DNA of 64,000 bases from Nigrospora sphaerica (taxonomy: Eukaryota; Ascomycota; Sordariomycetes; Amphisphaeriales; Apiosporaceae). Positions within the stretch are counted from its first letter, which is position 1. Every line of letters begins with the position of its first letter. The translations under genes and the position numbers were made by a program. The DNA lies in contig JAGVVL010000001.1 of the NCBI GenBank assembly GCA_018287875.1, positions 3,782,001-3,846,000 of the forward strand, written 5' to 3'. Positions 45,901 to 58,422 of the stretch are shown piece after piece. Below the pieces are notes generated by a model, which worked only from the letters and a program-made list of their open reading frames with translations, was not told where the DNA came from and ran no database searches.

Positions 45901-47891
45901 CCACAGGGGATGCTGGTGTGTATCAGGTAGCTCCGGGTACGACTGAGGGTGGCAGCCATAGACCATCATGATTCTCTGGGCGAGGATGAAGTTACGGAAC
46001 AAAGCTGCCACCATCAAGTCCTGGCGGAAGAACTTGCGGAACAGCTGCCGAGGCAGCGAAGTCCAGGCGATCGTGTCGGTAATGGCGGTGAAAATCCAGT
46101 TGAGCTCGCCCAACGGCGTCCGTCGCTCTTGAAGACGGCCCGGCAACTTTTTGGCCCTCTCTGGCGTCAGGGAAGTCTTCAGCGGGTTCTGCAGTATGAA
46201 AAACCACAGGGCCATCTCGATGGGCGTGGTCAAGCAGGCCGTAAACAAGTCCGCCGGCAGCCTGGGGTTGGTGGGCAGATTTTCTTTGGCCGAGCAAGCG
46301 GCCAAATGCAAGTAGGAACGAAACTTGACCTTCTCGTAGTTTGGGTCCGCAGCGGCATTGGCCTCCTCCTCCTCCTCGTGCTTCTCAGCAAATCGATGGT
46401 AGTTAGTCAGGATGTTGCCGGCCTCGGAGCAGTCCCATACGAATATGGTCGGTGCCTGAAGCCATGACTGCAGGTCAAAGAGGGACACTGGTATGTACTG
46501 AGTGTAGTTCTTGTTAAAAACCCATATCTCACCCGAGCTCGTGGGCTTCGGGACGCCGTGGCCGTTGTAGTGGAGCAAGACACGCTCATCCTTTGCGTTT
46601 CTGCGGAGCGACACGCAGAACTTCTTGGTTTCCTCCACGGAAGGGTCCAGGTACTGCTTATACCGGGTGCGCAATGAGATGTTCTCGTACTGTGCTTGCA
46701 GAGCCTTGCCGATATTCTCGAGGGCCTTTTGGCCGTGGGGGTCCGTCCAGGCCTCCAGCTTGGCTCCCGGATTGGTCTTCAGCTGATCCGGCGGCTCAAC
46801 ACCAATGTTCAAGCAGACAGCCAGGGCAGCCGAGACTGTCTTTAGCCGATCTCGCATACGCCAGTCTTCAATCTCAAAGCTTGGCGGTTTCGGCTGTCCG
46901 GTGGTCTCATGGCGCTTATCGGTATAGTACATGTACCAGTTCTAGAGCAAAGGCGTCAGCAGGTTGGAGCATACAAACCGAGGCCCGGTGGGAATATGCA
47001 GCGATAGGTTGGCCACGGGGCCCGCACGGCGATCCACTATCGGCTCCAAGGTGTGCAACGCACACTCTGCCGGTCACGCGGAGAAGCGTGGCGGCATCGT
47101 AAGACGGGGCAAGGAAGAGGATCGGGGCGGTGTCGAACACGGTGGGCGCGTCTGACCAGCCAGCGGAGCCAGCGGAGGGGAGCTCTTACGTTTGCGAGGT
47201 CTGATATTATATCCTCAGACTGGTAATGGTCCTCAAAGCCGTGCCGCGCGCTCCAGTTATGGACCTCCTCATCTGTTTGCTCTGGTTCTTCTTGGCGGGA
47301 AAAGTGCTCGCTCTTGGACCGCAGCAAGGGAGGCTTGGGGCGTCGCTTTGGTTGGTCTTGCGCCGCGTCGTCGAGGGAGGCGGTGATGGCCACGCGTGGC
47401 AGCGGCTTGTTTCCAGGCGCGCTGGAGGGGCGATGGGCATAGTCGTCCTGCTCAGCATCCGCGGCCTGGCCGTCGGCAGCATGCCCGTTGCCGTTGGCGC
47501 CGTCATGCGGCCGAGTCGATGCCAGGTGCTGCTGCGACTGGACATGGGCACTGCTACTTGAGCCCGGGTGTGACGGCATGATTGCTGGGTCCGCGGCGAG
47601 GACGGCGGTGGGCGTGCTTCGGTGGGTAGGCGGGTTACGAGGGGTTTGTGCAGCGCCGGAAAGCGAGGCGCCGGGATTGGAGGCGCGTCGCGGCGACGGT
47701 GGTCGAGACGAGGTTTTCGGCGATGGGGAGGCTGCCGTGTGTCGAAGGTGCGGATGGGGCTGGGTTTGGGATTGACGTTGGCCGTCCAGATGCGGTTGGC
47801 GGTGGTGTTGGTGGTGCTGCTGATGGTGCTGGTGCCGCTGCTGGTCGAGCTCTACATGCACGCGATGCCCGCTATGTGCAGCGGTAGTCAT
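42909..47891 (-). CDS. kog1: Kog1 / raptor, substrate-recruiting subunit of TORC1
   Basis: Essential TORC1 scaffold that presents substrates to TOR kinase at the vacuole. Exons 47891-47190, 46941-43328, 43275-43080 and 42929-42909 give 1510 residues. The N-terminal 200 residues are low complexity, His/Gln-rich at first (HQHHQQHHQHH), with a segment SKSEHFS. The conserved raptor N-domain begins near 230 with DISDLANNWYMYYTDKRHETTG split by intron 1. It includes LLHYNGHGVPKPT and the caspase-like block APTIFVWDCSEAGNIL. HEAT-like helices occupy the middle, for example LSHFVVRYESKF. Seven WD40 blades start near 1130 (FHQFEDHLAVADDGNTVNIWDW) and run to the C-terminus. The last exon is only 21 bases, coding six residues and the stop (AYLNSL) after a 150-base intron with GCTAAC branch. 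All junctions keep frame. This is the longest recognised orthologue call of the window after the GEF. Confidence 0.96.
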
Positions 47892-50800
47892 GATGCATTA
47901 TACAGCAGAACCACTGCCGGTGCCCAGCGTGATGGTTGGTGAGGCGGTCAGTCGAACGACTGAGAGGGGAGGGATTCGAACAAATGCACCCTCCGCCTGC
48001 ACGCCTTTCTTTCTCGAAACTGCCACTAAAGGCTGCCAACGGCGATGGAGGGCGCTGTGACGTCTCAGGCGCCCCAACTATGGCTGGCCAACTAACTAGA
48101 TGGAAAGGATGTACCTCTCTAAGCAGCACCTACAAAGGAATGAAGGCAAGTGGGTGGTGGGTTGGGCGCATGCCGAGCTGGTGGATGGATCTACCTAAGT
48201 ACGTTAACCTGGATTCAGCTTCCAGGCCATCCGGTGCCGTCCGTCCCATATAAGTACACGACTTACATACACCAATAAATCAGCATCTATCAGTTGACTG
48301 CCTCCCGAAGAGCTCTGGGCCGGACAAAGCTACTTTCGGCCCGGTTATACCTATTTCAACCTCCGCCATGCTCTCTACTACTCGGGCTATCAACTAGGGA
48401 GGTTACCACCAGACTTGACTGCCCTCCGCCCTTTTACCTTCGTCCGTCCCGGCTGCAACAGGCAACACGATGGTACCTGAAGAGTGGACAGGAAATGAGG
48501 TACGCGCGTTTGGACACCAGCGGCACCCGAGACGAAGCACATTGCTGCCTCGCGAGCGTCAGCGCCACCATCCGCCACTCAAAGCAGTCCGGCCTGCGCC
48601 GCCCTGATTCCAGGAAGTGACCTATAAGCCATTGGCGTCCAACAGCCTGCCGTGCCAGTACAGAATGCTGTGATGTCTGCTCCGTTCTCGACCGGTAATG
48701 GAGGGTTTCAACATCTGACTTGACAGCTACTGGTAGATCATGCGGAAGGGATGGCAAACCTTATCGGGCAGATTTAGGCGTTTACCGGGCAGTCTTCGAT
48801 CAGGCCTGTCTCACTTCAACTCCCATCTCGGCTCATTCCATGTGCGGAAAGCGGGAGCAAGTAGAAGTCACTTCCCATCAGCACTGCCTGGGCAGCTATC
48901 ATGGCGACACATGGCCTAGATCCACCACGGGCAGGACCAGAGCATGCGATCCGACCACCGTCCGCATACGAGCAAAGAACTATAAAGGCATTGATTAGCA
49001 GGCGAGCGATGCAGTTTTGCCACTGAATCCTGCTTTCCAACGATCGATACGCAACATACGAGATATTGCCAGGCTGCTGTCCGGGACAAATCACAATCCA
49101 ACCTCCGGGGGATATCCGGTGACGATGCGTTCTTGACGCATGTCACATACGCAGCAGCTATCTTCTGTACCGACGAGGCCGCGCTGCATTGTTCAATTTC
49201 CAGATGCTACGCATACGCGCACCCAACTTTGAGGCGGGCCACGAGATATCTCTTAAGGATATGGTGTTGACTGTCCATGCCCCGCTGCGGGGGTTCCCAA
49301 GATAGGTTGGTGAACTTGGTGGTTTTACGAGTAGCCATCTAGGAGGTACCTAACCAGTTAGCATGTACATTGTATCTATGTGCGGACATGCGTGGGCGCA
49401 TGCTACCAGTCTACTTGGTCGCGTCTCTCACCCGACCTGAGGTTGATAATTGGTCATTGGCTCTTAGTTGAAGTCAAGGAGACCATTTGGTGTATTTTAG
49501 CAACGCGATTTCCCCGATAATATAATGCCGATGGATCCGAGTATCGCATCGCGTCCTCTTTCGAATTCCTTTCAGGCCACAAAAGTCCTCGCAGGCTGGG
49601 GAATTGTATATACTAACCTGGGCAAGCCTTTCGTTCAGCTCCTTGAACGCCTGCACGGCCATGATATCCCATGGGCCTCAATATCGCCTCTCTACTGGAA
49701 CGATGGATATTTACTTCGGCTCCCATCAAAGTTTAATCACCCCCCCTCAAACGAGACACCCCAAAAGGAGGTCATATCCAAACCATGGATGCAAAACTTT
49801 CTTTAGGTGTGAAGTACCTACTCCCTCCCCGGGGCAGTATTCTCATTCAGGCAAGATAGCCAGAGCCCCAGAGGGCAAAGAAGTAATTACGTAGGCAATA
49901 TATTGTCGTCGCGTTCCTGCACAAGGGCCGGGATCTTACAAGCATCGCATTGCCTGAAAAGGGTTGTTTGATTTGTTTTTCTTTCTTGATGTTCGCTAGG
50001 GGATAACCGCATAAGGTAGTGAGATGGGCTGCGGACTCAGAACCACGCGCAATACCACTCCGAGGCCTGAGCGACGGTCGGCAACTACTCATACCTACAA
50101 CTACTTTGGAGACGTAGGTACATACATCTCACGTTCTTCCTCCAAGAAATTTAATAAGTGTGCCTGTAAGCAGCCTCCTACAGACCGGGGGACCGTCATA
50201 GCGCGGAGGGTTGAGCTACACAAGTGAGCAATCGGTAACCACCTCTCCCTGGATATCGTGGCCAGGGGTACACGGAGAGGGGACTTATGGCATCGCTGGC
50301 GAACGGACCGGGGTTTGCGCAAAGCAACCTCTGGGGGGATGCCGCCTTGACTTGTACATGGTCCACGATCCTGGACACGGCGGGCAGGGACATACCAGTT
50401 TACGTCCGTGTCTGGATTGCGTCCGCCGGCCCGTGTTTCCCCACACCGCAATGTGGCTTGAAGTATGGGATGCCTATATATCGGTCGCCTAGTCATCGGC
50501 GGCTTCAACACCATCCTCACGGATGTCGACCGGCCACGGCGTGTCTGACCTCCAGTTGGTATGGGCGTGCTTCCCCCGATCCGTCAGACGAGCGGCTGCC
50601 GGGGCTTCTTCCATCGTGGTGCGCTCACCCAGTCATCGTTTCCCCCACTTCCCGTACGCTGTACTGCCGTGTGCTTTCACCCACCACGGTCGGCCCTGCT
50701 CCCTGGGCCATACGGAGCCAATATGCGTAGGGCATACCCAGGTAATACCTACTTTATGCAGCAAGGCGTACCCATCGGGTCAGTTTTGGCCGCCCGCGGC

Positions 50801-52652
50801 AAAGGCTGGCCGGGGCGCGTCGTGCAGGGCAGCCTCGCGTCTTCCCAGTTCCCAAAATGGATCAGTACCCACGATGGGGATGGGATGTCCGACAGCGCTA
50901 ATGCGGACTAAGCAGCCGAACCCCTGACCGCTCGGTGCCTTGCCCGTAGTTGCGTAGGGTGGAAGGTGAAGCGAACCTTCTAAAATGGATGGTCGGGAGG
51001 CTGGGCTGGGCTGGGCTGGCGGACGTTCGTCGGGTTGCCAGGTCGCGCACGGGGGCCCAGGTTTGGGCTACGGGATGTCACTGAACAGGTACCTACTGAC
51101 GAAGGCAGAGGGGGGAATCTCTGTGTACAATCTCTGGGCTTGCATATGCCGCCGTCGTGCTGCAGGTCGGGTCGAGCGAGGGTGCGTGGGTGTGTGAAGG
51201 GAACGCCGTAACTAATGATGAACCGCACCGGCCGTCGAAGCCGACACTAATACGATCCGTTGTAAGGGATGGATGGATAGATGTACTAACTAACGTCCAC
51301 TCCTCCGTAGGCGACCTCTTAAACCATGAGAGCGTAAGAGGACCTAGGTAGACGTAGCTTCCCCTGCCTTTGTCTGTGTATCGAGAATAGCCTTCCCGCT
51401 TCTTTCCGTTTTTCTTCCCCTCCCACGACGACCATTGCTCTCTCCTCGGTACAGGCACTCAATACCTGATGGATCTCCTTGGGCAGGTCGTGTTGAAGGC
51501 GGCGGCCAACCTTGCAGTGGGAATGATAGGCCCTCCCTCTTCCCTCTCCATCCCGCCGCCCCTACTGTCGGACCTCCCCTCTCCCCAAAAACCTGGGCAG
51601 GGGAAAACCAACTGGGGGGGACCTAATAGCCAACGCCGTACCTGGATGTACCTATATGCAAGACGAGCTGTGCCAGGATACGATAGGTTGTAATTGTAGC
51701 TGCTAACCTACCACCTCCCCTCCCCCCTACCTGTGTGCTTTCCACATTAGCCGTGGCATGACAGGGAAGACACGCACACCTGTCAGCTTGAATGCAGGCT
51801 GGCCCCCCCGATTGGGTAGGCAGGTCGCCTATGAGGAGGCTGCCCGTGTGGGTGGCAGACGGCGACGACGACGAACCTCCAGGGGTCGTTGGCTACGGCG
51901 ATCCGTTTTCATTTTTTCCCAGGAGTCATTACCCACCGCGCACGTCCTTGCATATGCCCAGCACTCCCGGACTGCAATAACGAATGGGGCCCTTTTTGAC
52001 CCCCTCTGGTTTTTTTGGTACCATCGACAACATCCCATCCTCCACTGCACAACGGCCTGCCTACTCCTTCGCGCAAAGGCCCGTCGCTCTCTTTCATTTG
52101 GCGTCATTCTCTCTGTCTCTCACTTCCTCCTTCCCCCTCCCTCTCCCTCCCTCTCTCTCTCCCTCTCTCTCGCGTAGCGATACTTTGAGGCAGCGCCAGG
52201 CGACACCCGTATTTGCATCCACCTTCGATTCCGCCGAGGCGCCCGAAGCCATCCACCCCCGTCCAGTCACTCATTCCCTCTTAGCAACAACCACAATTTT
52301 CCTTGGGGCGCCCCAGGGTGAACCGGAGCAACACCAACCTCGATGATATACCCAGCCATCTCGAGATACCCCCCGACCCACATCGCGACGAACCCCCGAT
52401 CTGCCGCCTGCATCACCCATTCTCTTTATTGTTGTTGCGGTACTTCGCATCGAATGTCTGCGTGACTTGTTGTTTTGGGCCCCATTCGCTTTCCTCCCGT
52501 GATCGCAATCGGACGAAGTCTGCCAACGCATCACTTTTCATCTCTTCCGTCTTTCGCCCGTCTCCTCGTCTTTTGCCGTCCGCCATTCGCCCTATCGCAG
52601 CTACGCACCGCAACCCCCCGGGCCGGCCTCATTCGTGGGGGGCTTTGCCGCC
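47892..52652. other. Intergenic region, 4.8 kb, gene-poor
   Basis: This is the shared upstream region of the divergent kog1 and tea1 genes. It contains several TACCTA/TAGGTA clusters (48190-48270, 49340-49370, 50110-50125, 50735-50755, 51280-51350) and the CT tract at 52134-52174. Many short frames occur, none with recognisable features. The last 500 bases are CT-rich and likely form the tea1 promoter and leader. Confidence 0.55.
52134..52174. repeat. CTCC/CT pyrimidine tract
   Basis: About 40 bases of near-pure CTCC and CT repeats, roughly 480 bases upstream of the tea1 start. Such tracts are common around transcription starts in filamentous fungi; here its role is inferred from position only. 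Confidence 0.85.
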
Positions 52653-55600
52653 ATGGCGTTCCTGTTCAAATCCAAGAAGAACCAAGAACGGTCGGGGCAC
52701 AGCCGCGATGGCTCCGGTCCTACCGGCGCCGTTCCGGGCGGCGGCGGCGCCGCTCGCGTGGTGCGGGACGAGAAGGCGTCGCGGTCAACACCTACTGGAA
52801 GCCTGAACTCGCTTGACGAGGGCAGCCCCATTCAAGATCCCGAGAAGTATGCTGCTGCGCGCCGCGGCCCCGAGCCGTCAGCAACATCGCCGCCCCAGCA
52901 ACCGCCGGCGCCGCAGCAGCAACAACAAATGAGCGACCTGCCTGTAAGTCTGGACCCAACGCTGCAACCCCCTGGAACGCTCGCTGACCCTTGCTGGCAC
53001 CATCGGCAAAGCTTCGCAACACCCCCCCGTCGCAGCAGAACCCCAATGCCTCGCTCTACCCTTGGTCGCAACGGCGGATGAATTTCACCTCGTCCATACC
53101 CAGCCCCTTCCCGCGATACGGCGCTGCTGTCAACTCGGTGTCGTCCAAAGAAGGCGACATCTATGTCATGGGCGGCTTGATCAACAGCTCGACAGTCAAA
53201 GGCGACTTGTGGATTATAGAGGCTGGCGGGTCACTATCGTGCTACCCGCTTGCAACAACTGCCGAAGGCCCTGGGCCGCGAGTGGGACACGCATCGCTCC
53301 TGGTCGGGAATGCTTTCATTGTATATGGCGGCGACACGAAGATCGATGAGACCGACGTATTGGACGAGACGCTGTATCTCCTGAACACTTGTAAGTCGAC
53401 GATGCATGCCCCAAGCATGGCCGCTAACCCCTCTGGCAGCGACGAGGCAGTGGTCGCGGGCTTTGCCGGCAGGGCCCCGCCCCTCGGGGCGATACGGCCA
53501 CTCGCTGAACATTGTAGGATCCAAAATCTACATTTTCGGTGGGCAGGTCGAAGGCTACTTCATGAACGACCTTGCTGCCTTCGATCTTAATCAGCTCCAG
53601 GCCCCTAACAACCGATGGGAAATGCTCATAGAGACGACGGACAATGCGCCTGCCACCCAAGGCAAGGTACCGCCGGCACGTACCAACCACTCCATGATTA
53701 CCTATGGCGACAAAATGTTCCTGTTTGGTGGCACCAACGGCTTCCAGTGGTTCAACGATGTTTGGTGCTACGACTCGACCGTCAACCAGTGGACTCAGCT
53801 TGATTGTATAGGATACATCCCAGTACCTCGCGAGGGCCATGCTGCCGCCCTGGTTGACGATGTCATGTACATCTTCGGAGGTCGGACCGAGGAGGGGGCT
53901 GATCTGGGGGATTTGGCGGCTTTCCGGATCGCTTCTCGGCGCTGGTACACCTTCCAGAACATGGGCCCCTCGCCATCACCGCGATCCGGTCACAGCATGA
54001 CGACCGTTGGAAAGTCCGTTGTTGTGGTTGGAGGAGAGCCCAGTTCCACCATGAGCCAAGTCAACGACCTTTCACTCATTTACGTCCTGGACACGACCAA
54101 GATTCGTTACCCCAACGACGCACAAATCCAGTCCAATACCCAGAAGATGCAGCAAACCCGGCGGCCGAGTGGCAGTGAAGTACCCGCGGCTGGCGCTGCC
54201 CGACTCCCAACTTCGCGGGAAACCTCCAGTGGCCCCCCCGAGCAAAGGCGTATCCGCGACAACGGGCCGACCAGTCCAATCTCGAAGAGCCCACCACCGG
54301 GAGCACCTATGAACGGCTTGATCGCGGTCGCCGCGGCCAACGCGGCCTCGAAACTGCCGCGCGTTGCCGACCGCGCGCCGCCCCCTCAAGGCCCCCCCCC
54401 CCAAGGACAGCCCCCTCGACCCACTGTCAACACCCACAGCGCCGGCGGCCGCGCCCGGAACGCATCGATTGAGCGTATCGAACGCGACGCCATGCGTTCT
54501 GGCTCCCCTGCTTCCCTTGGCCAGACAGGTTCGCCCGTCGCGCGTGAGCCGACTACTCTGGAACAGAGTCCGGTTGCGAATGGCCGACTCCCTTCAGGCC
54601 AGCAGGCAAGCCGGCCCCCCGCTAAATCCGAGAACGTGCCACCTGAAGGCTCTAAAACCCGCCCTGCGCGGCAAGCACGTAACCAGAGCTCTGTGGACAG
54701 CAGTACGGAGCCTTCGCTCAAGGCCGCTGCCAACAGACCAGCTTCTCCGCCGCCGCCTACTCGGCAAACGAGCAACTCGGTCAACAGGCGAAGCTCCGTA
54801 AGGAATTCTCAAACCGTGGTTTTATTAAAGGAACTCGACGCTGCCAGAAACCGAAACGCGTGGTATGCCTCCGAGCTGGAGCTTGCCCGCAAGGCCGGAT
54901 ATACCCCAAACGCGTCCATGAGCCCGACGTTGGAGAGTCGCGCCGCCGAGACTTTTGATGACGAGGACCGACCTCTCATCGAAGGTCTCCTAGCCATGAA
55001 GCAGGAGCTGGCGAACGTCCAGAACTCAGTCGACAAGCAAGCGGTGCTGGCAGCGAAACAGATCGCCGAGGCAGAGAGGCAACGGGATGCTGCCATACAG
55101 GAAGCCGTCTACGCCAAGGCCAAAATGGCAGCTCACACGGGCAGCACATCCAGCACCCCCCAGCTGGATCATGATCGTGATGCTGACACGGGCGACCGGG
55201 TCGCCGACGTCCATCGGAAACTGGTCGCCGCCCTCCATCTCCAAACAGAACTACAGAACAAGCTTGACCGAGGCCAATCCGATCTCGAGGCGGAGAAACG
55301 ATCCCGCCAACTTGCGGACGAAACGGCTAACGCAGCCCAGAAGCGGATGGCGGATCTTGAGGCGTACAAGCAACAGGCTTCCTTGGAGCTGGAAAGCATC
55401 CGCGCCGAATTGCATATTGCTCAGCGTGAGGCGCGTGAACAGGCAACGGCGGCCACAGAGGCCGTGGCCGCCATGCACCTGCTCCGTGTGGAGAAGGATG
55501 ACCTGGAAAGCAAGATGGGCGACATCCCCAGCAGTGGCGGAGGGGAGGACGGAACACTCGAGTCACTTCGGACCGCGCTCGCAGCCTCAGCCGACACAAA

Positions 55601-57170
55601 GGCCCATCTCGAGCAGAGGCTCCAGGAAGAGCGGGCCGACCGCGAGCAGGTCGAGTCGAAGCTCATGAAGCTCAAAGCCGAGCATGAGGCCCACACTGCT
55701 GAGCTCGTTGTGGTAACCCAGCGTCTGCGCGATGCCGAAGAGCTTGCTGAGCGCCACGCCGCCGAAGCGAAGGCGCACCACGCCGTCATCATTTCGGGCC
55801 TGGACAAGGTCACGCAGGACGGGGTCAAGTCAAAGCAGGTCGATGCGGATCGCATCGTTGCCCTGCAGGGGCAAGTCAATGCCGCCAACAACCTGGTCCG
55901 CAAGTACCAGCAAGAGGCCAATGCTGCCTCGGACAAGCTTCGGAGTGCCGAAGAACGCATTGCCGGGCTCGAGGCATACCAAGAGCAGTCGAGCAGGGAA
56001 GGCGTCACCATCCGCAGACAGCTCCAAGCCGCCATGCGAGAAGCCCAGTCCCTGCAGGCGCAGAGCTCGGATCTGAAGCACCAGCTGGCTGCCCAGCAAC
56101 TGGAGACGAACGCTATGTCGGTGCAGTATAACACTCTCAAGGACATCCTTACCGAGCGAGGTCTCAGCCCCACTGGCAATGCTCGGGTTCGCAACCTCAG
56201 CTCCCGCAACGACTCCCCCGCCAACGGTGACTTGGAGCGGCAGCTCGCCGAGGCACGCGCCGCCCACGATGAGACCAAACAGCACTTCGAGAACCAGGCA
56301 CAGCAGGCTGAGGCGGCGTACCGCGAAAGAGTCGCGCAGCTCGAGAGCGACTACCAGTCGGCGGTACATTACGTCAAAGGCACCGAAAAGATGCTGAAGC
56401 GCATGAAGGAGGAGCTTGCCAAGCTCAAGTCTGAGAATGCCCAACTGAAGACCGAAAACATGGAGCTTGAGGAGAAGATGGGCGCCGCTAGCCTGCCCGG
56501 CGGCGATTCGGCGCCGGCCGACTGGGAAAGCCAGAAAACCCAACTGGAACAGAGGATCCAGAGCTTGGAGGAGCAGGCCAAAGCCTCGTCGGCGCAGCTG
56601 CAGCAACAACTGGCCGATGTGCGCAAGGAGCTCGAAGCGACGCAACAGGAGCGAGACCACGCCCAGAAAACCAGCCACGAATCCATGCAGCGGTTGGCGG
56701 CCCGGGAGAAGGAGCTCGAGGAAATGCAACAAGAGAACTCGCAGCTCGAAAAACGGGCGCAGACGGCCGAGCACAAGGTTGGCCTGCTTCTGGACCAGGT
56801 CGAGAGCTCGGTCGACAACTACCGCAGGCGGAGCCGCCAGATGCTGGGCGAGGCGCCCAACACGAACGGCAACAGCACCATGGGCCATTCTCGCCAAGAG
56901 AGCTCCGAAGCCGAAAGCCTCTACGGCGGCCTCGGAGAGGCCCGCAACAGCGCCGCTATCGACAACCTGGCCGACGAGCTTGATCAGCTCCGGTCCAAGT
57001 GGGAGGCTACTAACGAAAACTACCGCCTTTCCAACACTTTTGACTTCGATACGGGCTCTTCCAAGAAGGGGGAGGACGCCGGCATAGGTCTCAGTGCCAG
57101 CCTGGCAGACTGGCGCAAGCGTTTGGACACGGAGGATAAAGGAGGCGCCAATGGTGGTAGCCGCCCGTAA
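52653..57170 (+). CDS. tea1: Kelch-repeat cell polarity protein Tea1 (TeaA/Kel)
   Basis: Polarity landmark carried by microtubule plus ends and deposited at the hyphal tip cortex. Exons 52653-52943, 53012-53390 and 53440-57170 give 1466 residues. The N-terminus MAFLFKSKK resembles the MSFLFK start of fission-yeast Tea1 and decides the start at 52653 over the in-frame ATG six codons upstream. Six kelch-type blades lie at about 110-430, for example PRYGAAVNSV...DIYVMGG, PRVGHASLLVGNAFIVYGG, SGRYGHSLNIVGSKIYIFGG, ARTNHSMITYGDKMFLFGG, PREGHAAALVDDVMYIFGG and PRSGHSMTTVGKSVVVVGG. A Pro/Ser/Arg-rich linker (about 430-620) is followed by a long coiled coil to about 1380, dense in Glu, Ala, Lys, Gln and Leu. 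Introns are short (68 and 49 bases) with GTAAGT donors and AAAG/GCAG acceptors. Upstream it diverges from kog1; downstream it converges with the Rho1 GEF. Confidence 0.95.
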
Positions 57171-58422
57171 GAGGGGCCCCTGGACGGACCCCTGGAAGTT
57201 CTCACTGGGCATTCTTGATATCCATTTGACGGCTTACGAACTTGACTGCGCATTCTATTCAAAACCATCACTTACGACTATAATACACAACAACGACCCA
57301 ACATGCCTGCCCGCTTAACCTTTGGGGCTCTGAAATTTGGTTCTGACAGCTACCATTTACGACGCGCAGCATACGATTCCCTTTACGCCAATGGCTGCGG
57401 ACGACCTACGCCCGAGGCCGGTTTGGAGCCGCTATCTCGGACGGGGCAACCACAGCGTGGCGAGGGGATGTCGGGATATCCTTGCGGAGTTTTGGGGGCC
57501 GGGAAATTGTTCAATTACTTATTCTTTACTTCCTTCTTCTGTGCAGATATGTTTTTTTTTCCCGCGGAGAGGCCTGGCCGCCGTCACGTTGAGCGGTCAC
57601 GATAAAGGGGATTTTAAAAGATAATGTACAATACGGTGCTCATGACACAGTTTAGCGGTGGCTTTTCACGACGGGGGAAGGCGCGAGGGCCAGTAGCCGC
57701 ACTTCTATTTTTGTTCCTTTTTTTCTCCTCCCACATTGCGCGGTTCGGCCCGTCCGGTGTCGCGTCTACGGGCGCGGCACGTACGTCCCCCTTTTTTCCC
57801 CCAAGAGGCAAACAAGATGCAGTTCAAATGATGGTTTTGCCGTCCGAAAACCCGTCGTGCTTGCCCGGCTCCAGCTGATTGCATATTAATGTTCGTAGCA
57901 GATTAGGCGAAGAACGGATTGTCGTCGGGACATCCGGGGTCCACCATGAGAGAGCACGACTGCTACTTTCACTACTATATAACCCCCACCACCCCACGCG
58001 CACACTTGGCAGTCAGTGCCTCCCAGAAACGAGGAGGGACAGCAGGGAAATAGAAACTCCATATACGCCTCTCCGAATACATCAAACCCTTTCTCTCTCT
58101 CTCCTCTCCACATTCCAGGCCCCTCAAATTCACCCCCCTTGGCTTTCCGCGTCTTCTGTGCGCGTACGCCAGGCCGGCAGGCTGCTCATCAACGCCCGCC
58201 CTCCCCTTTCAAAACTCCTGCCCTGTCAAAGCGTAAACTTGGGCCGTCCGTTGGCCATCGCGAGCCATGAGGAGGGGCCGGAGAAGACGCTATGCTTTTC
58301 TAGCCATAACATCTTTACAAGTGCCGTCGTCTCCCGCCCATCTCTCGTGCCGCCGGCCGAACGGCTTCGGCGACGTCTAGGCCGTGTAGTGGTATCTCTT
58401 GATCTCGTGACAACCTCATCAC
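57171..58422. other. Convergent 3' region of tea1 and the Rho1 GEF gene
   Basis: About 1.25 kb holding two terminators. AT-richer pieces with T runs occur at 57549-57558 and 57716-57726. No gene was seen. Confidence 0.55.

Noticed and set aside
47960..48010. tRNA-like GATTCGAAC motif
   Set aside because: The flanking bases do not form a T-arm stem, and no A box or cloverleaf can be drawn around it.
57303..57878. Short plus-strand frames after tea1
   Set aside because: They lie in the convergent 3' region, have no motif or splice context, and are best explained as untranslated sequence.
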